Of a DNA stretch of 64,000 nucleotides, positions 22,741 to 33,524 are shown piece after piece (the first letter of the stretch is position 1; the number at the start of each line of letters is the position of its first letter). The DNA is from Candidula unifasciata (lineage: Eukaryota > Mollusca > Gastropoda > Stylommatophora > Geomitridae): NCBI GenBank assembly GCA_905116865.2, contig CAJHNH020000224.1:2294910-2358909 (forward strand), given 5' to 3'. Under the pieces are notes generated by a model. The model made no database searches, was not told the DNA's origin, and saw only the letters and a list, made by a program, of their open reading frames with translations. A program made the translations under genes and the position numbers.

Positions 22741-23284
22741 TCTGTCTGTCGTCTTGTAGTTTGAGGAGTAACACAGAGCTGGGCTCTCACTTGCCTTGGT
22801 AACCTAAAAGGTTACCAAAGGCTGAGGACATGGTATAAAGCCATGTGGATATGGAAAGCAAGAGGAAACTACCACATTATTATCCATGAAACTTATCATC
22901 GAAGCCAGAAAGGAAACCCAAAGATATGAGGGTGAGGCCCCAAGGCCAGGCAGATCACAAACACATGAACTGGGAAAGAAAATTATGACAGAGCTAGTAA
23001 GGGTAGTTGTGGTGATGGTCTTGAGCCAGACGGTACTACACTGAAAGACTTTATCACTGGGCTAAACTAAAAGTTGGGAAGATATAATCTTAGGAGCATG
23101 TATCAGGGAAAGCTTTCCATTGTTGACAGAGAACTTTAAAGAAACAAAATAGATATCGCCAGCAAGAAAATCAAAATTAACATTTTTTGAGCATGCATTT
23201 TCCCTGTAGGAACATATTGATGTGAGTCATGGACTATTTCCCAGTCTTCAAGGAAGAGAATAGGTGCTTTGAGCTGTAATGCTG

Positions 23285-23620
23285 TGAAAGATTCTCAGAG
23301 TACCATGGACAAGGAAGAAAAGAAGTACTGACATTCTAAAAGATATGAACATAAAGGAATGTGGCTAAGCCTCTTCTCTTCCCCACTTCAGGCACCACAG
23401 CGGATTGAAAAAAAACAACAACACATAATAGCAGAAGGATGGCATGAGGAAGGAGACAGACCAACATGAAGATGGTCACAGGGTATAAGTGACTCCTTGG
23501 ATATGGAAGTGTATGAGGTGCGGGTGCTGGTGGGAGAATGAGTTTTTTTCAGGCAGACTGTAATGAGAGGGATGTTTTGCAAAGGGTCTGCTATATGATG
23601 ATGAGTTGCTTGTTCTTAAT
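23285..23620 (+). mobile_element. RTE-F LINE 3' end
   Basis: The end of this stretch (about 23430-23610) matches 50450-50650, both closing with 'gatgttttgcaaagg'-type sequence and an ATG-rich tail. The translation resembles a LINE C-terminal tail 'FFRQTVMRGMFCKG'. It is frame-broken. Confidence 0.65.
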
Positions 23621-23692
23621 CAATTACAGTCACCAGACTGTCACACTTGTTGTTAATGATTGCCATTAGTCTGTGGAAATGGTCAATTTCAG

Positions 23693-23760
23693 GTTTGAGG
23701 CTGCTGGGTATTGGACGCAATCAGTATATTGATTTGATGAACCAGTGTCGGTCATCGAAG
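23693..23760 (+). CDS. FAM91A1: FAM91A1 exon (window exon 3)
   Basis: A 68-bp exon between acceptor aatttcag (ending 23692) and donor gtatgc (23761). Joined to the carried base it encodes (C)LRLLGIGRNQYIDLMNQCRSSK as 23 codons. All are conserved FAM91A1 positions. Confidence 0.97.
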
Positions 23761-23989
23761 GTATGCTGTTGTTTTTTTAATGCTACATAGAACCTGTGTT
23801 GTTGTTTGAGATGTAGATTATAAGCAGAGAAATCGCCTACTTGCATTGGGGGTGTGGTTTTTGAGAAGAAAAGCAGAGAACATCACAAAAATATGGGAAA
23901 ACAACCGAGGCATTCTCCTCGAGATAGATGAAAGTCATAAACTGGTAAGAGAACTGGTTAGACCAAGATAGTCAGTTGTGTGTAATTTG

Positions 23990-24240
23990 TGTTGGTGGGG
24001 AGAACGAGGAGGGGGAAGAGAGAGAGAGAGATGTTCAGAGAATAAATGGACTTGAGAACTTGGTTACAACTGTCAAGACAGGAGCCAAGGGGAAAGCAAA
24101 GATGTAAATACCTGGATGGCTTGACCATATGGATGGGGGCAAGACAAGAGCACTGACCTGATCCATGATTCTCTTGATCTGGTGAGATGGCGAAACATGA
24201 CCACCTGTGCTTATCAGCCAGACTCATATTGACTGTGGTG
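23990..24240 (+). mobile_element. RTE-E LINE 3' end
   Basis: This is an ordered match to 18365-18625, including 'aatacctggatggcttgacc' and 'gagcactgacctgatccatg'. A GA-rich run precedes it (24007-24030). Confidence 0.65.
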
Positions 24241-24429
24241 TTGAATAACTCTCCGAGTGTTTTGTCAGCAGCAGAGTATGCCAGGAGCTTCTAGTGTTAG
24301 AAGGGGAAAGGGGAGATGTGGGCAATCATTGTATGTTTACCACTTGGGTGCGTGTGCACAGCACTTGTAGTTATTAATTTGAGTTTGAAGTTTCAGTTTC
24401 CTTTGACTTCCAAGGATTTCTGTCCTCTT

Positions 24430-25275
24430 CTTCTTCTGCCCATTGTTCCCCAGTTAGAGAATAGCCGGTCAACCAAGTCACACCAGGTCATCCTATCCTT
24501 TGCTGTCACATGCAGCTCACTTCATGTCCTCCCCATTTTAAACTTCTCTCTCTAGTTCCCTTTTCGGTGTGTCTTTTCTGACTTTATTTTCCTGTAGGTT
24601 CCAGTCTAAGGCCCTTCTAGTTAAATTGTTCTCTGCCTTTTTCGAATGTGTTGTATCCACACCAGTGTCTTTTCTTCCCCACCTCTTGATTCACTGGAGT
24701 TTGTTTAGTTCTCTCCCAGTGCTCAACATTAGTGATTTTATCATACCATTTAATTACCAATATTCTGCACAGGCACCAGTTAATGAATATACTTTTTTGT
24801 TCACTGAACTTCTTTAGTTCTCTCCCAGTGCCCAACATTAGTGATTTTATCATACTATTTAATTACCAATATTCTGCACAGGCACCAGTTAAATAATAAT
24901 TTTTTTTTGTTCACTGGAACTTCTTTAGTGGGTTGCCGCAGTGAAGCGGCTAGATGCTCGCCGTGGATCGGAGGGTCATGCGTTCGCTCCCTGGCGGAGC
25001 CGGAAATTTTTCAAAAATGACCTCAATTCCCAGGTCAACCCAGCCTTGAGTGGGTACCGAGTGCAGTACTGGAAAGTAAAGGCGGCTGGCGTGATGCTGA
25101 CCACATCTCCCATCTTGTGCCGATTGGTCTATAAAATATAGGTCTAGCCCTATATGCCTTATACGCCTAAAGGTGTGGAAAAGGTACCTTTACGGGAAGT
25201 TCTTTAGTTCTCTCCCACATACTATTTATATTTAATTCCTTTTTTTCTGCACAGGCACCAGTTAATGAATGTTAT
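24430..25275 (-). mobile_element. RTE-B LINE fragment, partly tandemly duplicated
   Basis: The minus strand reads 'INWCLCRILVIKWYDKITNV' and then EHWERTKQTPVNQEVGKKR, the RTE-B C-terminal region. About 100 bp recurs three times (near 24685-24785, 24790-24890 and, after a SINE insertion, 25200-25275). The last copy ends only about 15 bp before the acceptor of the exon at 25290. Confidence 0.8.
24932..25195 (+). mobile_element. tRNA-derived SINE with target duplication
   Basis: A clear tRNA-like head is present (A-box-like 'gccgcagtgaagcggctaga', B-box-like 'ggtcatgcgttcgctccc'), then the body 'gtcaacccagccttgagtgg' and a 3' end 'ggtaccttta'. It is flanked by near-identical 13-bp direct repeats, gaacttctttagt on the left and gaagttctttagt on the right. 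It is inserted inside the duplicated RTE-B fragment. Confidence 0.88.
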
Positions 25276-25289
25276 TTTTTTGGGTTCAG

Positions 25290-25406
25290 AAATTCTTTAG
25301 GAAACGTCCTGTGAAAGATTTACTGCCGAGTCAGCCAATAGAAGGTGTGCCTATTGAACCATGGTGGGTTGTACAAGTTGGATTTATTACTGAAGATGAT
25401 ATTAAG
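25290..25406 (+). CDS. FAM91A1: FAM91A1 exon (window exon 4)
   Basis: A 117-bp phase-0 exon between acceptor gggttcag (ending 25289) and donor gtaaca (25407). It encodes KFFRKRPVKDLLPSQP..., 'EPWWVVQVGFITEDDIK', 39 codons including the conserved WWVVQ block. Tandem-repeat sequence abuts both its edges. Confidence 0.97.
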
Positions 25407-25409
25407 GTA

Positions 25410-27690
25410 ACATACATCTAACTTTCCTACATTGACCTAAAACTTTTTTATGCTAGATGCTTTGACTTTCTTAAACTGAGCTAACAGTTGTTTATGTTAG
25501 ATAATTAATCTTCCTACGTTGACCTAAAACTTATTTATGCTAGATACACTGATTTGCCTGCATTGAGCTAAATGTTATTTATGCTAGATTCTAGATACAT
25601 TAGCTTTCCTAAATAAAGCTAACATTTATTTATGCTAGATGCATTGATTTTCTTACACTGAGCTAAAAGTTATTTATGCTATATACATTCACTTTAATGG
25701 CTGTGAGTCCTGGACAATCAGTAGGCAGGCCAAACAATTTCTTGATGCCTCAGAGATGTGGTTTTACAGAAGAATGCTTAAACCAAAAAAGAGCAGCCAA
25801 GAGGTTTTGAAAGAGGCGGGAGCCCGCAGGCAACTTATCACAGACATCAGAAGGAGACAGTCATCATTTTTCGGCCATGTTATGAGATGAAGAAAAACGG
25901 AACATGTGACCACTGGAAAGATCTGTGAAAGGAGTTATAGAGGAAGACAACGAGAGAGGATTCTTGACAGTCTTGTTGCATGGCATGGAGGTGTGTCAGC
26001 ACCTGAACTAATACATGCTGCAGGAGATCGCAGGTTGTGTAGAGGAATGATCGCCTACGCCAGTTGGCAAGGCACCTGATGATGATGATGACATTCACTT
26101 TCCTACATTAAGCTCAGATTTATTTCTGCTAGATGCTCAGTGAAAACTGAGCTAAAAGTTATTTATGCTAGATGCATTGATTTTCCTATACTAAGCTAAA
26201 AGTTATTTATGCTAGATACATTCAGTTTCCTACATTGAGCTAAACATTATTTTGCTGGATGCTGGATACATTGAGCTAAAAGTTGTTTATGCTAAATACA
26301 GTGACTTTGAACATAAGGCTAAAAGTTGTTTATGTTAGATGCATTTACTTTCCTAGATTGAACTAAAGGTTATTTATGTTAGATTAATTGACTTTCTACA
26401 TTGAGCTGCCATTTATTAATGCTGGATGTATTGACATTGAGCTAAAAGTTGTTTATGCTGATTACATTGACTTCCTTGCCTTGAATTAAAAGTCATTTAT
26501 ACTAGATACATTGATTTTTCTACATGGAGCTAAAAGTTATTTATGCTAGATACATTGACTTTCCTACATTAAACTAAAAGTTATTTATGCTAGATACATT
26601 GACTTTCCTACATTAAACTAAAAGTTATTTATGCTAGATACATTGACTTTCCTACATTAAACTAAAAGTTATTTATGCTACATTAAACTAAAAGTTATTT
26701 ATGCTAGATACATTGACTTTCCTACATTAAACTAAAAGTTATTTATGCTAGATACATTGACTTTCCTACATTAAACTAAAAGTTATTTATGCTAGATACA
26801 TTGACTTTCCTACATTAAACTAAAAGTTATTTATGCTAGATACATTGACTTTCCTACATTAAACTAAAAGTTATTTATGCTAGATACATTGACTTTCCTA
26901 CATTAAACTAAAAGTTATTTATGCTAGATACATTGACTTTCCTACATTAAACTAAAAGTTATTTATGCTAGATACATTGACTTTCCTACATTAAACTAAA
27001 AGTTATTTATTCTAGATATATTGACTTTCCTACATTAAACTAAAAAGTTATTTATTCTAGATACATTGACTTTCCTACATTAAACTAAAAAATTATTTAT
27101 TCTAGATACATTGACTTTCCTACATTAAACTAAAAGTTATTTATGCTACATTAAACTAAAAGTTATTTATGCTAGATACATTTACTTTCCTACATTAAAC
27201 TAAAAGTTATTTTTGCTAGATACATTGACTTTCCTGCATTAAACTAAAAGTTATTTATGCTAGATACATTGACTTTCCTACATTAAACTAAAAGTTATTT
27301 ATTCTAGATATATTGACTTTCCTACATTAAACTAAAAGTTATTTATGCTAGATACATTGACTTTCCTACATTAAACTAAAAGTTATTTATGCTAAATACA
27401 TTGACTTTCCTACATTAAACTAAAAGTTATTTATTCTAGATATATTGACTTTCCTACATTAAACTAAAAGTTATTTATGCTAGATACATTGACTTTCCTA
27501 CATTAAACTAACAGTTATTTTTACTATATACATTGACTTTCCTACATTAAACTAACAGTAATTTTTACTATATTCATTGACTTTCCTACATTAAACTAAC
27601 AGTTATTTTTACTATATACATTGACTTTCCTACATTAAACTAACAGTTATTTTTACTATATACATTGACTTTCCTACACCGAACTTAATG
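25410..27690. repeat. 44-bp minisatellite array filling an intron
   Basis: The unit of about 44 bp reads 'cattgactttcctacattaa', 'actaaaagttatttatgcta', gata. Copies at 25410-26560 are diverged and start within about 4 bp of the donor at 25407. Copies at about 26560-27480 are nearly identical. The rightmost copies (27490-27680) form a variant with 'ttttactatata'. An RTE-A element interrupts the old part at 25696. Confidence 0.97.
25696..26091 (+). mobile_element. RTE-A LINE 3' end with target duplication
   Basis: A 396-bp 5'-truncated copy encodes (with a stop) 'EMWFYRRMLKPKKSSQEVLK', 'RRQSSFFGHVMR' and 'AAGDRRLCRGMIAYASWQGT'. It ends in a TGA-trinucleotide tail. The minisatellite sequence acattcacttt is duplicated on both sides (25685-25695 and 26092-26102). 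Confidence 0.92.
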
Positions 27691-27914
27691 TTTTTTGCTT
27701 TGTTAGAGGTAATTGTAGGGAAAATTGCTGTCGGTTCAACAGAAATTGTTGTATTTTTAGGGGCATTTCTCCATTGTTAAACATTGTAGCATTGGCGAGT
27801 CCTGCAATATTGGTAGAGGAACTTGCAGAAGAAACTACTGTATTGTTAGGGACATCACTGTATTGTCAACAGAAATTTTTAGAAATGTGTTGTTAGAGGA
27901 AATAACAGTTAAGG

Positions 27915-28034
27915 AAAATTACTATACTCTATCCTTGTCTTGACCCTGTTACTCATCTCTTTACCTTTCTTATGCCAGGATGGTGTTTTGCTCAATTACT
28001 TTTACCTTGCTAATGCCAAGTTTATGTTTGCTCT
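27915..28034. repeat. Left end of a 36/42-bp tandem array
   Basis: Units containing 'atgccaggatggtgttttgctcaatt'-like sequence match the array at 29335-29605. The two parts are separated by a SINE-B and an RTE-G insertion. Confidence 0.7.
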
Positions 28035-28330
28035 TCTTCTGCATCATCTAAGTATTCACCGGCTGTAAACTCTGGCAGACAACTCTGGTTGTTTATCCAC
28101 TTCTGGACTTTATTTTTGTTTGAGGGCTTGAGTTTTATGTGCATATCCATTTTAAAATTCTGGCTTTTGTGTATGCAGACTATTGGTTCCTCGTTTCTCA
28201 GCTCAAACAGATGCATTCTACTTTGAAGGAAAGGCCCCCAAATTAGTTACCTTTAACAAGATGCTTGTTAGGAGGTCAGAGGTTCTGTTCTCTCTCTCCC
28301 CCCCCCCCCCCCCAATTGGTGGGTGGGAAG
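28035..28330 (-). mobile_element. SINE-B retroposon
   Basis: A minus-strand copy with 'ttcaccggctgtaaactctg' near its tail end and 'gaaggaaaggcccccaaatt' in the middle, ending at a poly-C run (28299-28313). It lies inside the interrupted 36/42-bp array. Confidence 0.85.
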
Positions 28331-28334
28331 TGTT

Positions 28335-29332
28335 TTGTTCAGTAATCTTCTTCTTCTTCTTCACTTCCTCTTTTACCGCTGTGGGTGTCAAGGGAGATAT
28401 AAGTGTCTGCTTCTAGCTCTACTGGCTGCCTCGACCATAGGCACATCGTGCTGTTGTAGAGTTTCTCTGATGTTATCCTTCCATCTTGTTTTTGGTCTAC
28501 CGCGTGCTCTACATCCTTCTTCTCTTTCCATGTATGCTTTGTATGGTATGGTGTCACAAGGCATTCTCTCTAAGTGGGCAAACCATTTCACTTGCTGTCT
28601 TTGTATGTAATCCAGAATTGGTTCTGTGCCGACTTGTTCTCTTATAATCTCATTCCTGATCTTATCTCTTATGGTCACTCCTACAGCCCTTCTCAGACAT
28701 CTCATTTCCGTGGTTACTAATTTTCTTTTATGGTTTGTTGTGAGTGACCATGTCTGGCACTGGTAGCACAGAGTTGGAATAAATATGCTTTGAATAAGAT
28801 GTCTCTTTGTGCTGATTGGGATTGTCTTATGCTGTAAGAGGGGTGCTAGCTGTCCCAATACTTGGTTTGCTTTACTGCATCTAATGTTAATTTCTTTATC
28901 CAATTTCCCATCTTCGGTAAATGTAGTTCCCAGATATTTAAACTCAGATGCCTGTTTAATGCCTTTGTATTCTATTGCTATGTTTAGATCTGTCTTCTTT
29001 TTTCCTATTGACATTACTTCTGTCTTTTCAGTGTTGATTCTCAGATTATTTACTTTACATTCTTCATTCATGGATGTTAGATGTTGTTGCAATTTCATGG
29101 CTGTATCTGCTATCAAGGCCTGGTCATCTGCAAAGAGTAATTCGTTGATCTTACTAAGATCTTCATTTATGGGCTTGGCATTCTTGCATATACTGTCGAT
29201 GTAGGTGATAAACAGCAGTGGTGATAAGACACACCCCTGTCTTACTCCAGATGTCACTGTGAAAGGATGAGATGTTCCCTGATTTATTCTAACTACACTT
29301 CTACAATCCCTGTATTCAGTAATCTTGACCAA
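28335..29332 (-). mobile_element. RTE-G LINE fragment, 314-codon RT frame
   Basis: An uninterrupted minus-strand frame (28388-29332) carries RT blocks 'SGVRQGCVLSPLLFITYIDS', 'INELLFADDQALIA' (FADD catalytic motif) and 'FKYLGTTFTEDG', then the C-terminal 'AVGVTIRDKIRNEI' and 'RGRPKTRWKDNIRETLQQ'. The N-terminal half of RT and the endonuclease are missing. The 3' end has TTC-trinucleotides at about 28346-28360. It is a young 5'-truncated copy. Another copy is at 52415. Confidence 0.9.
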
Positions 29333-29334
29333 TT

Positions 29335-29605
29335 TGATGTGAAGATGGTGTTTTGCTCATTTACCTTACCCATTGTTTGTGCCAAGATAATGATTTGCTC
29401 ATTTATCTAACCTATTGTTTTTGCTAAAATAGTGATTTGCTCATTTATCTTACCCATTGCAAAGATAGTGATTTGCTCATTTATCTTACCCATTGTTTAT
29501 GCCATGATAGTGTTTTACTCATTTACCTTTGTTTATGCCAAGATAGTGTTTTACTCATTTACATTTGTTTATGCCAGTATAGTGTTTTGCTCAATTACCT
29601 TTCAG
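29335..29605. repeat. 36/42-bp tandem array ending at a splice acceptor
   Basis: The motif ctcat(t) recurs at 29356, 29398, 29440, 29476, 29518, 29553 and 29590, that is steps of 42, 42, 36, 42, 35-36 and 36. The array runs directly into the acceptor of the exon at 29606, whose first about 30 bases still resemble a unit. Confidence 0.9.
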
Positions 29606-29696
29606 TTATGTGGCAATGATGAGAAAAAAGTCATTGATATAATCATTGACGCTGGACCGCAGACGGCTGGTGAGCTAGACAGAGAAGTTGTCCACA
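29606..29696 (+). CDS. FAM91A1: FAM91A1 exon (window exon 5)
   Basis: A 91-bp exon between acceptor cctttcag (ending 29605) and donor gtgagt (29697). It encodes LCGNDEKKVIDIIIDAGPQ, TAGELDREVVH and one base of a Ser codon. The part after 'IID' matches FAM91A1 closely; the first eight residues are divergent, and that part overlaps the array similarity. Confidence 0.95.
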
Positions 29697-29739
29697 GTGA
29701 GTACTAGGCTGGATCTTCTGTCTTAGAATAATGTTTTCC

Positions 29740-30020
29740 TGTGTGGGTTCCGGAATCCCATTTTGGGGGGAAAATAAAAACCCATTGACCTGCTAGCAAG
29801 TGTGTCATAAAAAGATTACTAATTATGAGGATTGCCTTCACAAGTCAGAGTGCCTCTGCCTGAGAAGCAAGGAACCAACAGTCTGCATACAAGTAAGCCA
29901 GATCTCTGAAACAGATGTGCATGCAAAACTCAAGTCTAGAACAAGACCAAAGTCCAGAGGAGCGAAATAACCAGAACTTTTGCTAGATTTCACAACTGGT
30001 GAAGACTAAAAAGAGTGTTG
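29740..30020 (+). mobile_element. SINE-B retroposon
   Basis: A plus-strand copy from 'tgtgtgggttccggaatccc' through 'gaaccaacagtctgcataca' to 'caactggtgaagactaaaaag', just after the exon 5 donor. Confidence 0.88.
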
Positions 30021-30024
30021 ATTT

Positions 30025-30435
30025 TTTTCCCCATGAATGAATGCAGTGTTGGATTATGCCATTAAGTGAATGCAGTGTTTAAGTGTGCTGTTGGTGAATC
30101 CCATGTTAAAGTGATCTGTGAGTTAAAGTTTGTCATGAGTGAGTACAGTTTTGAAATGTGCCTTGAGAGAGTGCAGTGTTAACGTATGTATGCATATCCC
30201 TTGAGTTAGTGCAGTATTAAAGATTCTTATTTCAACATTCAACTTTATCGGCTACATACATTTCTTCCTCCAATCTATAACTGTTTGTAGGTGAGTACAG
30301 CGATAAAATGGGCCATGAATGAGTTCACCGTTGGTGTCCCACAAATGAGCACATACTTTGAGTGTGCCACAATTATTGATAAGTGCATATTGAAAGTGTG
30401 TCATAAATGAGTACAGTGTTAAAGTGTGAAATTTG
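30025..30435. repeat. Degenerate tandem repeat with donor-like motifs
   Basis: Loosely repeated segments of the form 'gagtacagtgttaaagtgtg' occur about ten times at irregular spacing. Several contain gtgagtac, the same string as the exon 5 donor region at 29697. The unit boundaries cannot be fixed by eye. Confidence 0.55.
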
Positions 30436-30715
30436 TGCTGAAGAATGCCATAATTATATTAGTTAGTAGAGGTTTAAATCTCACTGCAGACAGGTTGTCC
30501 CATAAGTGCTGCTTTTCTTTGTGAGTGGAGATATGCAAAATGTCCTTCACCATTTGAAAACTATTGATAAACATGTCAGTCCCAGAAAAATCATGAAGCT
30601 CGCACATTTAAAGTAAATGATGCAAAAGGCATCTGTCACATGTGCTAAAACTCACAGTCCCACACATAATTATATTATTGACTTCTGAAATGTGTTCCAT
30701 TATTTTTGGTTGCAG

Positions 30716-30778
30716 GTTTGTACAGAAAAGGTTTAATCTATCTTGAGGTGATCATCGGAGATGATGACTGTATTAGTG
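30716..30778 (+). CDS. FAM91A1: FAM91A1 exon (window exon 6)
   Basis: A 63-bp exon between acceptor ggttgcag (ending 30715) and donor gtaagt (30779). With carried bases it encodes (S)LYRKGLIYLEVIIGDDDCIS and one base of a Val codon. Confidence 0.95.
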
Positions 30779-31069
30779 GTAAGTTCTCGTTAGAGTAATC
30801 TTTGCTTTTGCCAGTGTGTTATCCAGGTCTTTGTGGGAAGCAAAGAATACTAACACCGCATCTAACATGTGCTTAGAAAGAGATTGCTAAGAGTATGAAT
30901 GGACTTGATGTTACTGGGCTTCTTGAAGACAGACTGTAGCAGAAATAAATGGTTAAGCAACATTTGCAGGATTGAGTTGCAGTCAGAAATGCTGAGTTTG
31001 TAGCTTTGTAGACAGAGCTAACCACAGTGGCAAAGAGCAGAATGTCATCCCATACAACCAGTGGCTTAA

Positions 31070-32425
31070 CCCTACAAGACCTAAGACCCTGAACCTAACT
31101 ATCCCCATTACCTGGGCTCCTGAGCATTAAAGAGAAAAAAGCCGACATGATGTAGAAAAATGTTAGTTACATGTAGACAAGTAGTTAGAATTAGATGAAA
31201 CTTGGAGACTATAGAAATTAGGCCTACCTTTTATCTAGCGCCAATATTCCAACTTTGTGTGCCAAGCCACCCAGCAGGATGAGCCTTGTTTCACACAGAG
31301 GTACTTCTTGCAAAGTGAGCACCAGATGTGGCTCTTCACCCTCTGGTATGGATTGTCTTTGTAAGACACTCCAGGATTTTACTTGTTGTATCTGGAGTGC
31401 TTTTCCATGCACACAACACAGACGTGATTAGATGATGACCCAGGAGGAATCTCTGGAAAATGATTGCCTGGGGTCATCCATTGAGGGCAGGGTTCCTTTT
31501 GTGTGTGGCGGTGGTCTGATGCCCTGTATCCATCAATAAGTTGCAGGTACAGTTTCTGAACATGTAGCGTGAAATAAACTAGCTTTTTTGAAGCAGCTTG
31601 CTGCTTTGAAGCATACAAAATATGAGAATTATAAGTAGCCCACATAAAAAATATTTTATGAAAAGCCGCCGGGGCTAGCAGTAATGACGACAAGACCGGT
31701 GAAGGTGGGTCATTTTTGTCACAGCCGCCTATATATTTTTTATAGTCCTTCACCAGCTGTGGTATCTGTATTTCTTGCAGACTGCCATCTTTATTTCTTC
31801 TGTTTCTGACTCCATTCTGGGCTGGATCATGGTAGTTTGAAATAAATGTGATGGGCTTTCTATCCTGCCAAACTAAACATGTTACACTTTCTTGACATAG
31901 ATAATGACTGTCACCCCTAGCAAGTTTTAAAAAAACACACACTTTTCAGGGACTTAGGAAACTGCTTTCTGTTTTGCTGCAGGGTTCCCACAATTCTGGT
32001 GTGTAAATCTGACAGTGCATATTTAGCAAGGGCTACAGAGTTGTAGTACAGATCTATGACAAGCACATGAGATTTATTTTCCATTACACATGAGGTCAGG
32101 AGTCGAACGACTGTATTTCCTACTGCGCCGAGGTCTTTTATAGGCATTGGTGCAGCACCAGTGTAGATTTCTGCATTCAAAATGTAGCAAGTCTCACACC
32201 TTCACAGAGAAGGAAAGACTTAATGCCCCACTTTGTGGGCTTATCCTTGAAATACTGCTTGATGGCCAAGCAGTTTCTTTGTCAGGATCATCCCCTCATC
32301 TAGGCTCAAATGTTTCTTTGGCAGATAGAAGTGGAGAAACTTGGGCAGCAGACTGTCCAAAAATAAGCCTGACTTTATATATTCTGTCTGTCTTATCCAC
32401 ATCTGTGCCTTCCTCATTAATAATA

Positions 32426-32477
<52 letters not shown>

Positions 32478-33362
32478 AAAGGGCCAGGAATCTGTCTCAA
32501 ATCATAAAATTTTGAAACCCGGGAGCAAACCCAACAGTCAGAGCCCTCATTTGTCCAATAACCCCAATAGCTGGGCACAAGTATTCCATATAGATCCTCA
32601 GTCCAAGAAAAGCCTTCATTTCTTCCACTGTGGCATCCTTGAAATTTTTGGCATTGTAGGAGTTGGGCTTTGCTATATGCAATTGGTGGGCTGGGGGTTG
32701 GTTTTCTCTGTCAAATTTTGCCAGAAAATATCATCCAGAAACAAGGATAAAAAGTCAATAGTTCACTCTCCTTTGTGATAGATTCAGGAATGTTCACTAG
32801 GCCTTTTCCATCTTCATTAAAATTCAGATCTGATTTTGGTGATACAAAATTCCTTGTTCAACCTTCATCATCATCTAGATCTCCCCCATCAGCTAATTGA
32901 GGGACAAACCCCTCTTCTTTGATTATCGATCTAGCTCTAGATTTATAATGTTCACCATTCTCCTCTTCACTTGAGCTGTCGATGTCTGTGTCACTAGAGC
33001 TAGAAATGTATTCTTGATAAAATTCGGACTCAAAGTCTGAATCAACTAAATTATCGATCACCTTTTGGACTGTGAAAATCCTAGACTTACTTCGCTTTCC
33101 TGTTGAATTGCTTGGTTTATTAGCCACTTGCTTCATTGTGAATTTTCATAATTTTTTCACGTTAAATAACAAAAAAGTTGATTTACACACATGGGGAAGA
33201 CATTTGCAATGTCTAACATGGAGGATTGATGACGATTGGGTGGTTATTTTTAGTCTGAGACGCATCTTTTTCACGTACTACGCAAATTGCTGAAAATTAG
33301 AGACAGCGGTTTAGCGTCAGTTTAAGAAATTCCTAAAAAATCGGGACAGCGGCCTGGTAGGG
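31070..33362 (-). mobile_element. piggyBac-type DNA transposon, TTAA-flanked
   Basis: The element is bounded by TTAA at 31066-31069 and 33363-33366. Its terminal inverted repeats are ccctacaagacc (left) and, read from the right, ccctaccaggcc. On the minus strand a broken piggyBac transposase follows in order: an acidic N-terminus (33136-32858), the 'EEMKAFLGLRIYMEYL' block, the 'SHVLVIDLYYNSVALAKYAL' block, 'LVWQDRKPITFISNYHDP', and a Cys/His-rich C-terminal domain (CVVC, CSLCKKYLC). Frameshifts, stops and a 45-bp poly-A make it inactive. The family excises precisely at TTAA. Confidence 0.93.
32428..32473. repeat. Long poly-A tract
   Basis: An uninterrupted A run of about 45 bp lies within the piggyBac element. 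It has no retroposon sequence attached, so it looks like homopolymer expansion (or an assembly estimate) rather than a tail. Confidence 0.9.
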
Positions 33363-33524
33363 TTAAGGACATATATGACACTCTGAACGCTACCATAAAG
33401 GAAGCATACAACACCATTTGCCTCTGAAGACTCTTCATAACGTGATGCTGGAAAGCAAAACAAGTAATAGATCAGGGAAAGAAATGTGTGTAGCTGACGA
33501 AGTTAAATGTTGAATTAAAAATCA

